A stretch of 64,000 nucleotides of DNA from Pempheris klunzingeri (taxonomy: Eukaryota > Chordata > Actinopteri > Acropomatiformes > Pempheridae): the NCBI RefSeq assembly GCF_042242105.1, contig NC_092027.1:7454721-7518720 (forward strand). Direction: 5' to 3'. The number at the start of each line of letters is the position of its first letter. Position 1 is the first letter of the stretch. The position numbers and the translations under genes were made by a program. The notes below the pieces were generated by a model that worked only from the letters and a program-made list of their open reading frames with translations, did no database searches and was not told the origin of the DNA. Below, one piece after another: positions 12,875-37,150 of the stretch.

Positions 12875-13157
12875 TGTCTTCCCCATTGGCATTGGGGCTC
12901 AGCCTGAGCCTCTGTAGGGGGGGATTTTTTAAAATTTTTTTTACATAGGCTCTATTTTGATGCTTTTTATACACTGAGATACAGTGGTCTGTCCCTTCAA
13001 GCAAAAGTGGGCTTCATTTTGATCTCAACCACACTCCTGTAGAGTTTCGTGTCTGCTTCGATTGTGATGCTCTCATTTTGACAAAATCTGTGCACAACCA
13101 CGTGTGTGATAGTTCCTGCTACAAAATGTGTTTCCAGGACCACATTTTGCCATAATG

Positions 13158-13196
<39 letters not shown>

Positions 13197-16100
13197 TTAA
13201 TAAGGTGAAACCAATACCGGCCACATTGCTGTCACAGCTGAAAAAATATGCCAACCTCAGGCAAACTGTATCCCTAAAAAGGGAACAGCAGTCACAAGTT
13301 GAAAATAACCAACAGGGAGATGATGGACATGTCTGTAGAGCAATGACCTCGATTAAAACCTGGATGAAACACCTTATTTCGGTGTGTTCAAAGGCAATTT
13401 AATGAAGCTTTTTATATGGAATTTTTATGTTCCTTTTGTCTATTAATTAGAGTCAGATTGACACTGTAGAGTCCATTGTGCTGCACCACTTTAGTTAATT
13501 ACTTGTTCATCTGTAAACATTTTTGTGCAGTTCCAACAGATGAGAAACACTTAATTATAATTAATTAGTAGTAATTAAGCACTTGAGCTATGATGTTGGC
13601 ATGTTTATGTAATAATGAGCTCAACTTTGTTTTGAATTTATCAAACCTATAAACATCTTTTATTTGTGTGTGTGCCTCTCCTACTGAGTGCCTTGTTAAA
13701 TTACATCAAATTGATAAAATGAATTAGATGTAGAGCTTTTTTTTTTTTCTTTGAACGCCTCCGAAACTGAGTGAGTTTGAAATGTTTGCAGCAGCAGAAA
13801 CGTTATATAATTGGAGGGGAGTTGTAATTGCGAAATTAGTTGCTAATCCCTCATCTACAGTCTGAGTTGAGCATCTGCACAGTTTTTATGAGCTGCCATG
13901 TTTGCTGTGTTTCCGTGCCAGGCTTTAGTACACAAAACCCTCCGTTGGACTGCAGCAGATCAGGCACTCTGGATAATTATTATGGCTCATTTCAGAGGAT
14001 ATTGGTGTATTTACAGCTGCCACATTACTTTACTTACATTACTAATTATTTTTACATTATTTAAATTTTTTGTCTTTTTCTAAAGCAAATTTCTTTCTTC
14101 AGTAAATCTATTCCCTTTTGCTTGTATTTTTTGATGTTATAGACATAATTTTCTGAATTAGATGTAGTCTGTGTTTTAGAATCATATTTCTGTTTGTCAT
14201 AATATAGTCCCTTTAGTTGTATAATAACACCAATACCATGTGTTGCCACAATGCCAAAGACAAATTTGCATTTCGAGGAGAGGACAATGAAGTTTTATTG
14301 TCTTGTGTGATCTTATTTTGAGTCCTCGTCCTTTTGTTCTCTCTTTACCACAGAAGCGCCACGCTCCAGCTAAGGGAAGGCTGGTGGTGTGCGGTCATGG
14401 CACAATCGAGGGAGACGGCGTTTTCTGCATCCTGAGTGATGACCACGGACGCAACTGGTTCAACGGTGCCGCGCTGAAAAGCATCCCCTACAACCAGAAG
14501 AAGAAAGCACAGGACTTTGACCCTGATGAGTGCCAGGTGAGGCTGCTGCTCGTCAGGAGGTTAAAATTCGACTTTGCCTTCATGAAGATGAAACTTTATT
14601 ACAACAGAAGGTAGTTAAAACTTTTTACAACAGCAGCAGAGTGTAAAAATGTCTATATAATTAGAAGAATGCAGCGTCACTGACCTTTTCAGTTTGGTTT
14701 GGATCTCTGTTTTGGTTTTACACTCTGCATATTTACTATGTATTCTGTCTTAGTGCTCTTATTAACCCAGTTTCCAGCAGAACTTGGCATTTTATAAATA
14801 TTTTTTTTAAACTCTGGTAGCATACAAGGGATTAATCAAACAGCAGACAGACAAATTAGCAACCAGTCAATAAAGAAAGTTGAGTTCAGTTGGAGTTAGT
14901 GGTGCTAAAAAATAGAACAAAACAAAGTTAAACTGAAAGTGAGTATCATACTTGAGTGTGTCAGTTGGACAGAATTGTGACTAAATGATCGATAAGGTTG
15001 CTGTGTGATAATATGCTAAAGTGTGAATTGGCAATCACCATCGACAATGTCATCATTTCTGTTCACAGCACACCCCTCCACAATAAAGTGATATATTGAC
15101 CGACATTCATACATCTTGGCCAAACGCAGCTTAATGAGGTCGTCTCTCTGTCGGCTTGTTGTGCCCTCTAGTGGCCAAACCAAATGCAGGTGTGTTTTAA
15201 AACACCAGGCAGTTTTCTTACCATTGTGCCGCACCTTCGCTGCAATGATGCCGAGGTGTCATGGTTGATCAAATATCAGTTAATAAATGTTTAATAGCAC
15301 TTCTGTTAAATCACAGAGCATCAGACACCTTTTCACCTCTTCTCTCTCTTTTTTTGTCACTTTTTTATTGTATCATGTTCAAACATTTAAGTATTTTCAA
15401 ACAAAAAATAGGTCTACAATTCACCAAAACAAAAAAAGAACCAAAAACACAGGACAAGACAAAACTACATACAAAGGAATATCCTGTAACAATCAATAGA
15501 GACATTAAAGTCCATGTTTCAGTATAGTATCAGGTTTCTGTTCTGGATTGTTGTATGTGTGGTATATTTTCAGTTCATTTGTAAATGTGGTATTTTCCAT
15601 ATAGAATAAGGACGTTGAAAATAAACTTAAACTTTCCTGCTTCTCTGCAGCCATTTGAGATGACGGACGGCAGCATCGTCATCAACGTGCGGAACCAGAA
15701 CAACTACCACTGCCGGTGTCGTATTGTGGTGCGCAGCTATGACGGTGGATTGTCCCTGCCTGTGGACGAAGTGTACTTCGACTACACGCTGGTGGATCCT
15801 GCAGTAGCAGCTGGAGCTCTGCAGAAAGACGGGGTGCTCTACTTCACCAACCCCTCCAATGAGCAACACCGTAAGAGCGCCAACGGCAGGAGTCACAAAC
15901 TCTCCTGTTTCCCTCCTACGTTTCTTCCACTGATGCTGAGTAGTGAAAGTAAAAGTAGCAATAATATTCTGAAAAAATACTAAAATAAACTTTACTGCAG
16001 GAAAGGTACAACAGCATTATCGGCTACATGTACTTAATTTATCGAAAGTAAAAGTATTTGTTGGACAGAATTATTGGAATAGTAAAACGTATGTATTAAC

Positions 16101-17083
16101 ACAGCATTTTAATGTCACACTTTATGATCCTATGCTGTTGGGTAATGGTGCATCATATTTTATTACTTGATCATTTGTTTTTTAAGTTAAATCTTAATAT
16201 GGACAGTAGCTATAGCTATGAAATAAATGTAGTGTAGTTACAATATTTGCCTCTGAAGTATTTTGGAGCGGAAATACACAAGTTCAAGCTCTTTTATTGT
16301 GGGGACTTAAATTCTTAGATCTCAGGCTCCCTCCAACAACATAAAAATATTACTATATTACAATATATACAAAATATGTTTATTAAAAAACGTCACGGAA
16401 GTAAAATATGATTAGAATCTAAGACATAAAATAGTGCTGCAACTAAAATATTTGAATAGAATTTAATATAAAATACAAGAGAATAGAATATAATACTGTG
16501 GTAGACAAATGCACAGTAATAGAAAGATGTTTAGAAACAGATAGGAGGTAGTTAAATAAATATATATACTATGATGTGTAAGTATATGTCGGCATTAATA
16601 CATTTATATAGAGAGAAGTAACCAAGTGTAAACAGTAGGTAGCCAGTAAATAAGCAAGTGGAACCAGTAAGTATAGTATATGTATGACAGTAGTATACCT
16701 TAATATAAAATACTATACATTATTTAAATACAGTACATGTGTAAATTTTCTTTCCACCACTGCTGATGCTTTTCTTCTCACCACAACAATCTATCAGTTT
16801 ACACTACGTTCATTGAGAGGTCCGTGAATGACCAAACTACCTTCTCTCCTTGTGGCCCGCAGGCATTAACCTGACCTTACGGTGGTCTGTGACTCACGGA
16901 CAATCCTGGGAGAGTAAAGCTGTGCAGATATGGGCGGGTCCGAGCGGCTACTCCAGCATGACATCACTGGACAGCGGCTCTCCAGAGGACCAGAAGTACA
17001 TCTTTGTCATCTATGAGAAGGGCCAAAAGAACTATGATGAGACTATCTCGTTTGTCAAGATCCACCTGTACGGTGGGCAGTAG
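10285..17083 (+). CDS. neu1: Lysosomal sialidase (neuraminidase 1)
   Basis: Exo-alpha-sialidase that removes terminal sialic acid from glycoproteins and oligosaccharides in the lysosome; in mammals it works with cathepsin A (CTSA). Six exons: 10285-10371, 10817-11006, 11736-11998, 14354-14536, 15651-15870 and 16863-17083, in frame, 387 aa (human 415). Residues 1-24 look like a signal peptide. The YRIP motif is at 52-55. Asp boxes are STDKGATW 89-96, SLDDGLSW 149-156, SDDHGRNW 208-215 and a degenerate SVTHGQSW 323-330. TLRW (319-322) and GPSGYSS carry expected active-site Arg and Tyr, and YEKG the conserved Glu. A sequon NLT lies at 317. The first Asp box is split by intron 2, whose donor reads GC instead of GT. 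The C-terminus is LYGGQ where human has YGTL, the reported lysosomal sorting tetrapeptide. Confidence 0.97.
11029..11053 (+). repeat. (CA)n microsatellite in neu1 intron 2
   Basis: About 12 CA units starting 22 bp after the exon 2 end. Confidence 0.9.
12797..12873 (+). repeat. Long (TG)n microsatellite in neu1 intron 3
   Basis: An uninterrupted run of about 38 TG units, the longest dinucleotide tract in the window. Confidence 0.97.
13161..13194 (+). repeat. (CA)n microsatellite in neu1 intron 3
   Basis: 17 uninterrupted CA units, about 290 bp after the TG tract and on the opposite strand sense, so the intron transcript can pair with itself. Confidence 0.95.
15940..16290. mobile_element. Teleost hAT-like non-autonomous repeat, copy B
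   Basis: It begins near AGTAGTGAAAGTAAAAGT, has GTACTTAATTTATCGAAAGT and ATCATATTTTATTACTTGAT blocks, and ends GTTACAATATTTGCCTCTGA. The order of motifs matches copy A at 4364-4746. It lies in neu1 intron 5, about 70 bp after exon 5. Confidence 0.65.
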
Positions 17084-18660
17084 AGCATGTGAGAAGGAGG
17101 TAAGCAGAAAAGCAGCTAAAGGAAAGGGGTATTTTATATATGAAGCCTATTTTTTTACATATTGTGTGTTCGAAATGGCTGTGAGGTACAAAATGTTTTG
17201 GAGCTGGTCCAGGAGATCGCCTCAGCCGGCGGACGCAAAAGGGCTTCAATAGCTATGATGTGATCTTCAGAGACAACTGTGCCCTTCAAAGTACTTTTAC
17301 TTAAAGTATTTCATGGCATCAAGTAGACCAACATCTGCTGTGTTCTGCATCGTAAAATTACAGTATTTGTCAATGAAGTCTGGTGGCTTTGAAGAGGGCC
17401 ATTTTAACCGGTTCGCGGCTGTAGAATGAGGCGATCTACTGGACCAAGTCCGAATGTTTTTGTACCTACCAGTCATTCCAAACTCAAAATGGGAAAATAG
17501 GGCTCAGGTTTAAAATTACAAGTTATCCCTTGCAGCATGACAGCTGACTTGCATACTGTTCGTCTGATTTGATACATGAAATGTCTGAGCAAGACTCCTG
17601 TTTTGATTTCTTTTTGTGTTTTTCTGGCAGATTTAATTGTTGGAGGGAAAGGGAAACAGGAAGATTACTCCCACAGCCTTCTCAGGATGAAAATAAGAGA
17701 CTTTAAGATATTATATATGGGGAAATGGGAGCCTCTGCACCGTGGATATCCAATTATTTATCTTTGGCATGTGATGAACTGATCTAAAAAGACGATTTTC
17801 TCCTCATACTAATTTAAAAAAAAAAAATGTTTCTCATTTCTTCCCGTAGTTGATTAAGTCACAAGTGTGTGTTTTAGCTAAAAACACTTTGCATAGTCAC
17901 AATATTTTGTGAGTTCTCTGTTCATAGACAAAAGAAAGCATGAACAAGGAGATTTTGAGGAAAATTAATGATGAAGTAATTTTTCAGAACAAGTACACAC
18001 TAGCTTCCATGCAACTTAAACCATACTGTCATGTAAATATCATCTGTTTAGAAGCAGACCACAACACCTACTCTTTAAAATAAATGATGAAGGTGATGAT
18101 GATACTATATTATAGTATCACATCACAGCCACAGACAGTATTGTGTGGATATCATCTGTTGAATATGGTGTTCATGCAATATAGATTTTAAATACCTCTG
18201 GCACAGATCATCTGTCACTAATTCACTGATTTGTGTGCTGGTGTAAAATAATTCCTATTATCTTAAATATACTTTTATATTGAAGTGTCTTTGTTCCAAA
18301 TCTTATACGGGACCGTGCTTGTAATTATAATGAGCCTTTTTTGTGCCTTTTATTAAGATGCAAATGTGGCATGAATACATACTGATTGAAAATGGTTCTG
18401 AAAAGAACGATAGCTATAATTTAAAAATGAAGTGTGTTTGTGTGATTGAATGTGAGTGAACAGGTACTGAGCAGAAGTACATAATGTGTCCTCTTTTGTA
18501 CTTGTGGAGGATGTGCTGGGATATTTTGTAATGGGTCTGTACCCCACTCTAGTCAAATCAAGTGTCCATTTGTGCCCAGTCACTCTAGCATTGTACACTG
18601 GGTCACTCCTATTTTCATGCATTATCTCATCTGTGAAATAAAAAAAAATGATTTCTAACA
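17084..18660 (+). other. neu1: Probable neu1 3'UTR
   Basis: Non-coding sequence after the neu1 stop. Two AATAAA hexamers, at 18079-18084 and 18637-18642, are possible polyadenylation signals; I cannot tell which is used. Nothing else recognisable was seen. Confidence 0.45.
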
Positions 18661-19199
18661 CTTGTAATTTCATGATTTAGGCAGAAACTTACACAGCACA
18701 AAAGACATGAATTCACTACATTTTCTCATTTTCTCATTTCTTCATTTTTTTGATGAGGAACGCCTCCCAGACAAACCTGTCTTGTGAGTGATGACAGCAC
18801 AACAGAAGAAAAGGGTTGAAGAAAAGCACATGTAGAAATTAGAATATCAAATCAATTTCACTCTTTGGCTGTCTTTTCCCTTCATGTCTCTCTGATACAA
18901 CTTTATAAAGGTGCACCAATGATACTCCAGTCAAGGAGAGTTTACTTTTTAAATATTATTTTGGAATCACTCACAAAATAAAGAATCAAAATGCTGATTA
19001 TTCCAAAATAAACAATTGTCAGTTCTGTTCATTATGACAGCATGGGTAAAAGAAGTTGTACGCACGTATACGTGTGACCTGAGATACCCTCAACCATATT
19101 TAGTCTTCTGCTTGCAGAAACACAAGTAGATGTTTTAAATGCATCCTCCATTCCTCACAATGGTAATACCTACTTCATTGTGAAGCCCAAGACAGTGGG

Positions 19200-19255
19200 T
19201 ACATTATAAGATAAGATAAGATAAACCTTTATTCGTCCCACATTGGGGAAATTTG
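19200..19255 (-). mobile_element. LINE/SINE 3' tail
   Basis: On the minus strand it reads CAAATTTCCCCAATGTGGGA, then CGAATAAAGG and three TTATC-type units. This is the form of many teleost non-LTR retroelement 3' ends. Family not assigned. Confidence 0.6.
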
Positions 19256-19591
19256 CAAGCAAGAGTACTCTGCATGTACTTGCATCCATACTCAATGCAT
19301 AAAATTTAAATCCATGAGTATTTGACCTGCGTTTTATTAAAAAAAAAATAAGAGTTGCATGTTTTTTTTCTCACCCTGGAGGTCCCAAACGGCTTCCATC
19401 TCACGGCAGTAGCCGTTGACGGCTCTTTAGGTGACGGACCGAGTCCAGAATTACACTTTACTTTCCCCCCTTTTTCATTTATTTTTTGGAGAAAAAAAAG
19501 AAAAGGAGCGCAAGTAAGGCCAACACCTTGTTTTAATATACACAGTAACGTTAGTACACGTTTCTGAGTTAGTGCGCTGAGCTGGAAAAGA

Positions 19592-19618
19592 CCGTGTGAG
19601 TGTGTGAGTGTGTGTGTA

Positions 19619-19665
<47 letters not shown>
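19592..19665 (+). repeat. (TG)n microsatellite
   Basis: About 20 pure TG units preceded by TGTGAG and TATG variants. It generates the His/Thr stretch in a spurious minus-strand frame. Confidence 0.95.
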
Positions 19666-19666
<1 letters not shown>

Positions 19667-22564
19667 GGACTATGCAGGAGGATAACGTTGCTTAGCATAG
19701 CTGGGTCACTTGCTAGAAAGCTACGCGATAGCATAGCTAACCTCATTCTGCCATACAACCTCGAGACAAGTCGGGACAAGACCAGGTCAGTGGCCGGAAA
19801 ATGTTGCATGTTTTCACGCAAACACCGATTAGTTGCATTATACTGAGCTGAAATTAGCCCCATAATCACTCTGACACCGATTTAGCTTATCCGAGAGGGT
19901 GTTTTGTTGAGGGACAGTGCTATATTTTTTTTGGAAAGACACAGTGTCTTGGTTGTTGTTGCTAGCTAGCTCGTTAGCCTAGCTGCTGCTAAGTGGTTAG
20001 CTAGCATTTGTCACATCAAGTGATGGAGTGTAATAGTTTTTTTGAGTAACCGTGCAAATATTCATTTCAGGGATGTTCGTTACAGATTTAGCTTGTTGTT
20101 GAAACGTGTGTCAACGTTTGGCTGCTACTGTACGTAGCTAATGTTAGCATATACACTAAAGTAGTTTTAGCTAAAACTGTCAGTTTACGACATACTGGTG
20201 ATAATTTAGATATATTTTTATTTTTAAGGGTATTTTTCAAAACGGCTACCACAGCTCGTCGATGCTTATATCACAAGTATCTTTAAATATTTTGGTTTGA
20301 TGGCAAGTTGACTTCATTACTGCTAAGCTACACCACCGGTTAACGTTAATATGCACCGGGCCTGTCTCCACCGCCATTTTGTTTTGTCCTCCTAATAAAA
20401 TCGTTTTTTTTCTGCGTTGTCCCCTGCCTCCTACGAACGACATATGGGCGACATCGTTGTGATGCAAACACCCAGTCGCGATGTCGCTCGGTGTATTTGA
20501 AAAACGTAGCACCTCGTAGTGTTGAGGCGCAATAAGCTAACGTTACCGCAAGGTGTTGAAAATGCATTATGAAACATGAACGCAGTCCCCCTCCCAACGC
20601 GATCACCGAGGCCCTGTGCTAGCCGGCTAACGCTACTTAGCACCACAGTAAATATGTCCCCTGCGTCTGTAACCTCAGCAGATTGTGCTTCACGTGTTTA
20701 ATGCTGATTGTGACTCTCGTAGCCATTTGTGCTTTGATTTGTGCTCCGAGATGGTCGTGTAGCTGTACGTGGTCAGTGCCTCTCGTTAGCTTTAGCTCTA
20801 CAAGGCCCCTTTGTGGTTTACGCTGCTGCAGTTATGGCTCGGTAGTGTAGCTGCTGGCCCCCGTTAATCCCCATACAACATGTAGTTGACCAGCCATCCC
20901 ACGACCTAATTTTCTAATCTCATCTGGCTGCTGAGGCACGGTGCGGTGCTCCTTCTCTGTAGTCACACTGTGAAACTGCTCGTTGTTTCGTGGACTTGTT
21001 TTCCTCAGTGATGTGTGTATTGCAAGCATTGTGAGTTTTGCCATGAAAAGGATAATTAGTGCTGTAGAAGACAGTTGGCTGTACATTTGTGTTTATTTTT
21101 CTAGCATTGTTTTGATTGTGGTGCCACATCCGTCCTTGTTTCACTGAGCACAGTCATGCTACTTTTGCTCATGGTATTGTTGGTGTGGGCAAAACTGAGG
21201 TAGATTTGTCACTCAGGTATACAGATAAGTGGCTGAGCTGTCATGACTTAGTTCAATTCATATTTTGTCACTTTTAGATATTAAAATTTGCATGGCTCAG
21301 TGTTACACAGAATGATATAACAAAGAGGTATTGCTTGAAGGCTTAAGCTCTAAAATTGGTGGTTGTGGACCATTTGGATTGACTCGCATCATTTCACCAC
21401 TTCATTCAAAGCAAGTAAATGGAGTGACTAATGTTATATGTTGCATAATAATCATCTGTTCTCAGTAATTGTTCTTAATGGGTGTTGGGTGGAGCGGGGT
21501 CAGCAGTGTAACCTGCTGCATACAGCCAAATCATCCTGAATTGGACAGATGTCAGTGTAGTGTGTTTTATTGATGTGCAGTAAAATGAGTTCAAGCTTAA
21601 GGCCTGACTGTTGCCATGGAGCCTACCTGTCTCAAGGCAAAGCATCAAGGAATATAATTTATAATGTGTTGCCATAGAAACCATGGTTCAGCTTTTTTCC
21701 TTTCTTTTGTACAGTGTTTCCTGCGATGAGGTGTTTAGTCATGCAATGTACAAGGTCTGCTTGTATGAGACTGTTTTTATGCTGGAATAAGGCTGAATCT
21801 GACCTAGCAGAATGTGTGTAAAAATATCATATCATTTTAAAGGGATGCCTGAATTATCCCAGAACTAAACCAACTGCCCTCTTTCTAAAAAGCTTGTTCA
21901 AAACTAGAGTTTATTCAATGGAAAGCTGTACAAATGTTGCCACTATAATGTCACATACCATAAGTTTTCATCATGTTTCACTAAATATCCTAACTATTAT
22001 GAAGGTATGGCAGTAGGTAAACAGTGCTAGCAACAAGAGTGGGACAAATGTAAACAAAAATGGGTGTAACAATAGGTTATTCCCAAATACCAAAATGGCA
22101 TTTATGTTGTCACTGACTGGGTTTAACTGCTCTATCTTGATGTACTTAATTGTTTCTGTTTAACATATACATGCTCTCTCATCTCTGTGGTGCAAGTAAC
22201 ACAAATGGCCTCCCCCAGGTGAAAGCCATGTGGAAAAGCCTGCTGTGAAGGGACATTAAATATATTATAATCTAAGGAATGGCACAACAACATATCTGAC
22301 TGACACATCTCAAGATTGACTGGCTAACTTGAAGAGCCAGGCCATGAGATGCCATACAAAATATATTTTTTTTTATATGTAGGGATTGGTTACTTTTTTT
22401 ACACACGCCTGTACTGAATCTGGTTACACATTGCTCTGGTCAGGTGGTTATATACCAGTTCATTCTGACTCTCACTCATTTCCTGGATCGAAATGTCATC
22501 TTTGTCCCACTCTGTTAACATCCTGGCATTAGCGCGAGGAGCAGCAGCGACACAACAGTTAACC

Positions 22565-22700
22565 ACCATTGTGTATTTAATAGCCGAGGCTATAGCTAAC
22601 CAGTGTTGTACATAAAATATTAATAATTAACCAACTAATATTTGTGGTTCCGACTGTCGAGGGTAGCTATGTTTAGTCGACTAATTACGCACATCCCTAC
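22565..22700. repeat. Remnant of a dispersed repeat with TTAGTCGACTAAT core
   Basis: Contains AATAATTAACCAACTAATA and TTTAGTCGACTAATTACG, wording typical of diverged teleost interspersed repeats. Boundaries are uncertain. Confidence 0.35.
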
Positions 22701-23558
22701 TTTTAGATCTTCTGCCTTTCTCCAGCCACGTCACCTTGTTATTCTGGTGTTGAATCTGCATATTGTTTAAGTTGCTGAATTTACAACATTATTTGAATCT
22801 GAAATGTTGTGCGGGAAGCAAAAATGTCTTCCTTGTCTTTCCTTTTTTTTTTTTTTTCTTAAGCATGTTGGTATTAGCATGGGTTTTGTGTAGCCTTTTC
22901 CCCTCATAAATTGAACTGCAGAATATAGTTATAGTGCACAATGTATAGAAACAGGACATTTCTATTGTTTTACATGATTTATTGGGTGCACAAGAGAAAG
23001 TATAAAGGGAGTATTAAGAGTGTTGGGTGTTGCCACATATCTCTCATTGGTTTGTGCACTGGAGGAATATTTCCTCTGTGTGATGAGACTAAAATTATGT
23101 GAAAAAGGGTTCAGAAAATGTTCTTGTGTAGATATTCTTACAAGTTAGGATTGTTTTGCCTAGGAAAAGAACATGAGTAGTAGCAGAGAACCTGTATAGT
23201 ACTAGCTTTTAGAAATTAATTTGCCCTTTATGATTATGTTTCCACCACACATAAGTACATCATGAATGATTGTCTTGCAATACATCACATCCCACAGAAC
23301 TGCCTGTGGTGTGCTACTGTTGTCTGTATTGGTAACACATTTTCTTCACTGTTATACTATGAGTTTCATTATTAGGTCAATTATACCATGTTCAGGATGT
23401 TTTGATTTGTAGGATGGTTTCTGTGTTGCTAGTTGTTTTGAATGCATGCTTGTACAATCAGCACTCTCACCCTCACTTTCTTTGTATATCTGGTTTCAAA
23501 TCTCACTCTCTCCCTCCCTGCTCTCTCCCCCAGTCTCAGGGCTCACCATACTCAATGA

Positions 23559-34216
<10,658 letters not shown>

Positions 34217-37150
34217 TGGAATATTTGAAAACATTTCAGATGAACCCCACCCACATTAAAACCACCCTCGTACATCTTAATCCCTTTTTGCTAATTATTT
34301 CATGGCTTATCTGTTGGCATCCCTAAACATATTAGTGTATTGTACAGTATATGGAGATGGTATTCACATTCGCTTTAGCGGCCCCCTACCCGCCCCGGTC
34401 ACCTCTCTCCCTTTGCATCAATCTACTATCTACCGTCCGTTATTGTAAATTTCTCCGTTTGCTCCGTCTTGCTCTCCGATCAGTTGTGCCCCTCCCCCTC
34501 CCCTCCCTCCCCCCCTTCCCTGAAGAATCTCACCCCAGTCGGGTTTGACAAGCATGTGGTTCTGCAGCGGAGGTGCACATGGTTTTGACAGAAGACATTC
34601 ACACAGAGCTCCACACACACTCGCATTTACAAGCACAAATATGGCATCTTTACCAACACATGGAACACATGTGGGTGCAAAATGAAATTGTGGGGATTAA
34701 ATAAATTGGCGAAAATGTTTAGATTGGGCTAATTTTTATATTTATGTACCTGTGTATATTTCTACCACGCTTTGGCCTTGGGTGGTATTCAGTAGTGCAG
34801 TTCTGCATTACCTCCCTCACAAAGGGAACGAGTGCAGCTTCATCTTTTAACGAGAACAATGTAACATAAGATGTTTTGTTTCTCTTTGTGTCTTTGTTTG
34901 TTTTGGCCTCGTGTCAGTTGAGTTTCAGCCTCTGAGAAATGTTAGGGGTGTGTGTTTCTTCTTCTAAAAAGCAGGTCATTAAAATACCTTTTTACTAAAT
35001 TACCCAGTTCCTCCTTTCCGCTGACTTTTTGGTCTCCTGCGAAGTTTGTCTCTGATTACTGTGATAAGACCCGTTGAAGTACTACTGCTCAGTGCTCACC
35101 TACACTCGCATTGATTTGTCTTTAATATCAATGTTTCTGCTGCTTTGTTCAGATAGACGGTGTGATATTTGTTTTTTTTTCTTTCTCCCAAAGTTGTTGA
35201 CCTGCTCTGACATTTCATTAGCTATTGCTTAGCCCCCTTTTTTTTTTTTTTTTTTTTTTCTTTTTTAGGAGATTAAGGCGTTTTCAGCCTCATCATAGTA
35301 TCTTCATTACCTGCAGGTGTTAAGCACACTGCAGAAAATCTAAGTCCCCCAAGGACAATAGTTTTACTTTGTCATTCATGAGTTATGTTTACCCTATGAA
35401 GACTGTATTGGTGGCTTGATGGCTTTATTTTAACAACCATTATTTCCTTAGTGACTTCCATTTTTATGGATACACTTTATTTACTCCCTCAAGGCGAGAT
35501 ACCGATCGCTCTTGTTAGGGGGAGAAAGTGAGTTTAATGAAAATGTAGGTCATGATGGAATAAAGAAAAAAATGTTTGACTTTCATAAAATTGTTTATGC
35601 TTCAATAGATAACTGAATATGTTCTAGTAAGCACTCCTTGTAGTTTGACACAAATTCATGGTTGCTGTTTTCTTTTTTTTTCCCCTTTCTTTGTGTTTAT
35701 GTTTTTGGGCAAGTTTCATGCGATGCAACAGGACGGGTACTCTGTCTGGGCCCAGAGTACAGAGCCAGGCTGAGTGTTGTACTATTACACCCACCCACCC
35801 CCCTCCTCTCCGTGCTCTTGAGGAGACTCCTCACACCGAGAAGGACAACTACCAAGAGCTCCTTGTCTGAGGAAGTGGTGTTTTTTTTTGTTTTTTTTTT
35901 CTTCAAAGTGTGTGTTCTCGGGATGGCTCTTCCAGTACATGGTGGCGACCGGTAGCCCACACTGATCGAATTCAGGACAATGCTGGAAAAGGAGGGGGGC
36001 GAAGCGTCAAAAGCAAGTCACCACCTACAGCCCACCACACGGTTTCCAAGTTTTCGCTCGCAACAAATAATGCCGACCTGGAGTGTTGAGGAAATATTGG
36101 ATTGATGTAGGATTACACTTGTAAGCATAGTTTGTATCATACTTAAGAGACATAAAATGGCACACGGCTTGGAAAGAAAAAACAACCGGCGACAACATCC
36201 AGCGTGAACTAAATCGATTTATATACATCTGCATCAATTCTGTCACTGCTGTAAGTTGGGGTTTGTTTGTTTACTGACAACAGTTTAAAGATCGTCTCTG
36301 GGACGTCGTGAGTAGGGCATTTGATGATTTGTGTACATGCGTGCGTGCTTGTGTGTATGTGTGTGGCGTGTGTGCGGTCTGTGGTGTCTGTGTAATAACT
36401 TGGGGAAGGGGTGGGGGACCAGAGGGGTAACATGAACGGCAAGCACTTTTCTGCCTCGCTTGCCCACATATTTGTTGTTGTTGTTTTTTTTTTTTTTTTT
36501 GATTTAAACCAATATTATTAAGACAATTCTGTTTTTCTTAAATACATCCACGTATATACATTCAGCTGTGTGTATATGTTCATCATCCCAGTGAGGAACA
36601 CGCAGTGGAGAACTTCACCCATTTTTTGTGTAATTTAAGCATACATTCTTCAGCAGGCAAGTGAAGTTTGGACATGTTTTATTTTTCACTATGACCTCTA
36701 AGCATGAACACACACCCATGGGTGCAGCTTGCCTTGCCTGTTACTGGTTTATACATTGATAGCTGTACACTTTAACACTGGCTCAAAGAGTCCTTCATCC
36801 CTCCTTAACTCTTAAATGTCGATGTGCGCATTATTTTATGTACCCATGTTAAAAGAAAACAAAAGTAGTGTATTCCAGACAAATTACTCAAAGATTGTAC
36901 TATGTTTCCAGCATTACCAAGGTACCTGGAGTGGTTCAAACTGTTTTTAGCATTTATGGTTTTATTAATGGAACCGTGATATACACACATGTATGTATAT
37001 TGGTATGTATCTAAGTTTTGTCTACCCCAACTTACATTCCCACCAACAAATGTTGCCATTTTTAGTTCAAGGGAGCAATGTACAAGCAGAGAAGTGTCTT
37101 ATTATAATAAAGTTATACAGAGAAGGCAAAGTTAAATAAACTACTTTTGA
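34217..37150 (+). other. prrc2a: Probable prrc2a 3'UTR
   Basis: About 2.9 kb without a believable coding exon. I searched it by eye for C-terminal PRRC2 blocks (such as a VFRLDQVIHSNP-like segment) and found none. AATAAA hexamers occur at 34700, 35559, 37106 and 37135; the last pair is followed by GT-rich sequence and is my preferred end. T-rich runs lie at 35239-35260 and 36486-36500. Confidence 0.5.

Larger units (their letters stand above)
18661..23533. other. Intergenic DNA and 5' region or first intron of prrc2a
   Basis: No coding ORF is supported. The part at about 19370-20650 is richer in CpG than its surroundings and is the likeliest place for the prrc2a promoter and non-coding first exon, because the first coding exon (from 23534) starts at a splice acceptor. 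The exact first exon could not be fixed. A LINE-type tail (19200-19255) and a TG microsatellite lie within. Confidence 0.45.

Noticed and set aside
19306..19869. 187-aa minus-strand frame with a long His-Thr run
   Set aside because: The His-Thr run is the TG microsatellite; the flanks resemble no protein.
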